Of a DNA stretch of 35,242 nucleotides, positions 34,044 through 35,242 are shown piece after piece. Within the stretch, counting starts at the first letter, position 1; each line of letters begins with the position of its first letter. The position numbers and the translations under genes were made by a program. Below the pieces are notes generated by a model. It did not search any database, was not told where the DNA came from, and was given only the letters and a program-made list of their open reading frames with translations. This stretch comes from Nocardiopsis sp. CNR-923 (GTDB taxonomy: Bacteria; Actinomycetota; Actinomycetes; Streptosporangiales; Streptosporangiaceae), in assembly GCF_001942255.1 (NCBI RefSeq), contig NZ_MKKC01000096.1, positions 1 through 35,242 of the forward strand, read 5' to 3'.

Positions 34044-35147
34044 GTGACGCTGAAGCGAATCACCCCTGTCTTCCTCACCGCCGTGCTGGCACTGACCGCT
34101 TGCGGCTCCGGAGGGGACGAGACCGCGCCAGGGGAGGCGTCGCAGGCTGACGCCGAACCGGAGGAGCCCACGGTCCCGGCCGAGGAACTGTCCGGGTTGC
34201 TGGAATACCACCGGGGAACGAGAGGGGTGTTCCTCACCTTCCACGACGTGGAGGATGGAACCCAGAGGAGCCTGATCGGCCTCACTGACCTGGCACTGGC
34301 TGAGACGGGTGACATGGGGATCGGGGCATTCTGGGACAGGTTCGCGTTCTCCCCCGACTTCAGGTTCGCCGCCTACGAGCACGACGGCGGGCTCCGCATC
34401 GGAGAACTCAACGCCCAGACCTACTCCTACGACCGGACGGAGGTCGTGGAGCCGCAGGAGTCGACCACGTTCAGCGGCGGCGCGATCGAGTACCTCTCCC
34501 CGCAGTTCTCCCCGGATGGCAGCCAGCTCTGGTTCGAGGAACAGCACGAGCTCGGTGAGGAGGACTCACGCATCCTCTCCGTCGACGTCACGGATCCGGA
34601 AGGGGAACCGGAGCACCGGGGCGATGTCCCGCGTGACGTCGGGACCATCCACGAGGTCGACTCGCGGGTGTTGAGCGGGCAGGGAACCTGGCGAGGCCCG
34701 GACAACGTCTACGCCATCACCGGAGACAACCAGTTGGAGGTGCTGGAGAGGGTCAACGACGAGGAGACCGGGCTGGACTACTTCATCGGAGACACCACCG
34801 GTGTGGTCCCCTGGAACTTCGTCGAGGGGGCACCGGGCCAGTTCTTCGGCCCGATCGGCTTCGACCGCAGCACATTCACCGAACTGCACTCGCTCTCGGT
34901 CTCCGATGACGGGACCGTCTCCGATGAGGGGATCGACCTCGAAGCCACCGGCAACAGCATCAGTCGCGTGTGGGCCGACGAGGAACATGGCCGCCTGATC
35001 CTCTTGGCCGGGAACTCCTACTTCGCCTACACACCTGGCTCAGACGAAGAACCGGTGGCACTCTTCGACGACCTCACGTATGAGGGAAGGCCCGAAGGTA
35101 CTGTCCAGACCGAGATCCTGGGCGTCTACCCGGTCCACAACGGCTAG
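34044..35147 (+). CDS. Lipoprotein with TolB-like beta-propeller repeats, 3' end at an IS junction
   Basis: From the GTG at 34044 (GGAG five nt upstream) the product is 367 residues; an upstream TTG at 34029 would add five. A lipoprotein signal MTLKRITPVFLTAVLALTAC gives lipobox L-T-A-C with Cys20, followed by an acidic Ser/Glu/Pro linker. The body has repeated propeller-like strands (FAFSPDFRFAAYEHDGGLRI; LSPQFSPDGSQLWFEEQHEL; LSVSDDGTVSDEGIDL), as in TolB/WD40-like periplasmic proteins, but no catalytic motif. It is anchored outside the membrane; role unknown. The TAG stop takes TA from the flank and G from the IS, so the native C-terminus may be lost. Confidence 0.75.
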   Translation: MTLKRITPVFLTAVLALTACGSGGDETAPGEASQADAEPEEPTVPAEELSGLLEYHRGTRGVFLTFHDVEDGTQRSLIGLTDLALAETGDMGIGAFWDRFAFSPDFRFAAYEHDGGLRIGELNAQTYSYDRTEVVEPQESTTFSGGAIEYLSPQFSPDGSQLWFEEQHELGEEDSRILSVDVTDPEGEPEHRGDVPRDVGTIHEVDSRVLSGQGTWRGPDNVYAITGDNQLEVLERVNDEETGLDYFIGDTTGVVPWNFVEGAPGQFFGPIGFDRSTFTELHSLSVSDDGTVSDEGIDLEATGNSISRVWADEEHGRLILLAGNSYFAYTPGSDEEPVALFDDLTYEGRPEGTVQTEILGVYPVHNG

Positions 35148-35162
35148 GTCCTGTCTGGAGTT
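35147..35162 (+). repeat. IS terminal inverted repeat (right)
   Basis: GGTCCTGTCTGGAGTT reads inward from the IS edge and is identical to the minus strand of 93-78. Flank reads CTA, so the insertion site resembles CTAG at both copies. Confidence 0.85.
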
Positions 35163-35166
35163 CGAA

Positions 35167-35241
35167 TTATGGACGCGGTGCGATGCTGCGGAGCCAGAGC
35201 ATCGCACCGCATAGGTGCAGCCCGGCCTCGTAGCTCTCCGG
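35167..35241 (-). CDS. IS5-family transposase, C-terminal end (partial)
   Basis: The minus-strand frame ends with TAA at 35169-35167 and encodes ESYEAGLHLCGAMLWLRSIA followed by PRP. This S-Y-E-x-G-L-x-L…(L/M)-x-W-L-R ending is typical of IS5-type DDE transposases in actinomycetes. The remainder is beyond the right edge. Confidence 0.75.
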   Translation of the reverse strand, partial: PESYEAGLHLCGAMLWLRSIAPRP

Positions 35242-35242
35242 G

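Larger units (their letters stand above)
35147..35242 (-). mobile_element. IS5-family insertion sequence, 3' end (partial)
   Basis: Terminal repeat at 35147-35162 and the last codons of a minus-strand transposase. Same orientation as the copy at the left edge. The rest of the element is outside the window. Confidence 0.8.

Noticed and set aside
93..35147. Composite transposon carried by two IS copies
   Set aside because: The interval contains housekeeping genes (ettA, cysG, cob genes, dynamins, tRNA-Arg). Chance flanking or contig breaks at repeats explain the edges better.

Overview
The window reads as chromosomal DNA of a high-GC sporulating actinomycete, most likely Nocardiopsis or a close relative in the Streptosporangiales. 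Grounds: very high G+C, many GTG starts, and actinobacterial families (DUF397, DUF4192, DUF6504, a DynA/DynB-like dynamin pair, a WXG100-type toxin leader). Both ends lie inside same-orientation copies of one IS5-type insertion sequence, so the sequence may be a contig broken at repeats.

Layout. 1-93: 5' end of the IS. 93-7170 (mostly minus): PuuE-like allantoinase, EttA translation factor, a decayed patch holding a DUF397 fragment, a DUF4192 protein, a membrane diguanylate cyclase, and an 8-codon plus-strand micro-ORF before a strong hairpin. 7167-17546 (minus): a translationally coupled pair of dynamin-like GTPases, then tetrapyrrole/cobalamin genes: CysG-type siroheme synthase, a BluB-CobT fusion with a long disordered N-terminus, and a CobC-like aminotransferase. 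17816-19682 (plus): Tat-exported amidase and a GNAT acetyltransferase. 19815-25353 (minus): DUF6504 gene with a LexA-type box, a dead quinone-reductase fragment, an SPFH/NfeD pair, and a secreted penicillin acylase. 25664-28567: a small membrane protein (plus), then coupled cobD-cobQ (minus). 28696-29191: 18-aa micro-ORF and tRNA-Arg(TCT). 29956-33394 (plus): a small basic ORF, a WXG100-type polymorphic toxin ending in an R-S-E ADP-ribosyltransferase domain, and its presumed immunity gene, with a drop in G+C at the toxin tip. 34044-35147: a lipoprotein ending exactly at the second IS end.

How the genes work together. CysG supplies precorrin-2; CobD, CobQ, CobC and BluB-CobT cover the aminopropanol-phosphate arm, amidation, lower-ligand synthesis and ligand activation, so two loci about 9 kb apart serve one B12 pathway. 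The GTPase pair probably acts at sporulation septa. The toxin/immunity module is the main accessory element and the best candidate for something undescribed.

Caution: at least twelve to thirteen single-base frameshifts, mostly one-base losses in G/C runs, break otherwise well conserved genes (DUF4192, GGDEF, both dynamins, cysG, bluB-cobT, cobD, the small membrane protein, the toxin). The pattern looks like base-calling error more than gene death. Coordinates for these genes span the corrected reading frame.
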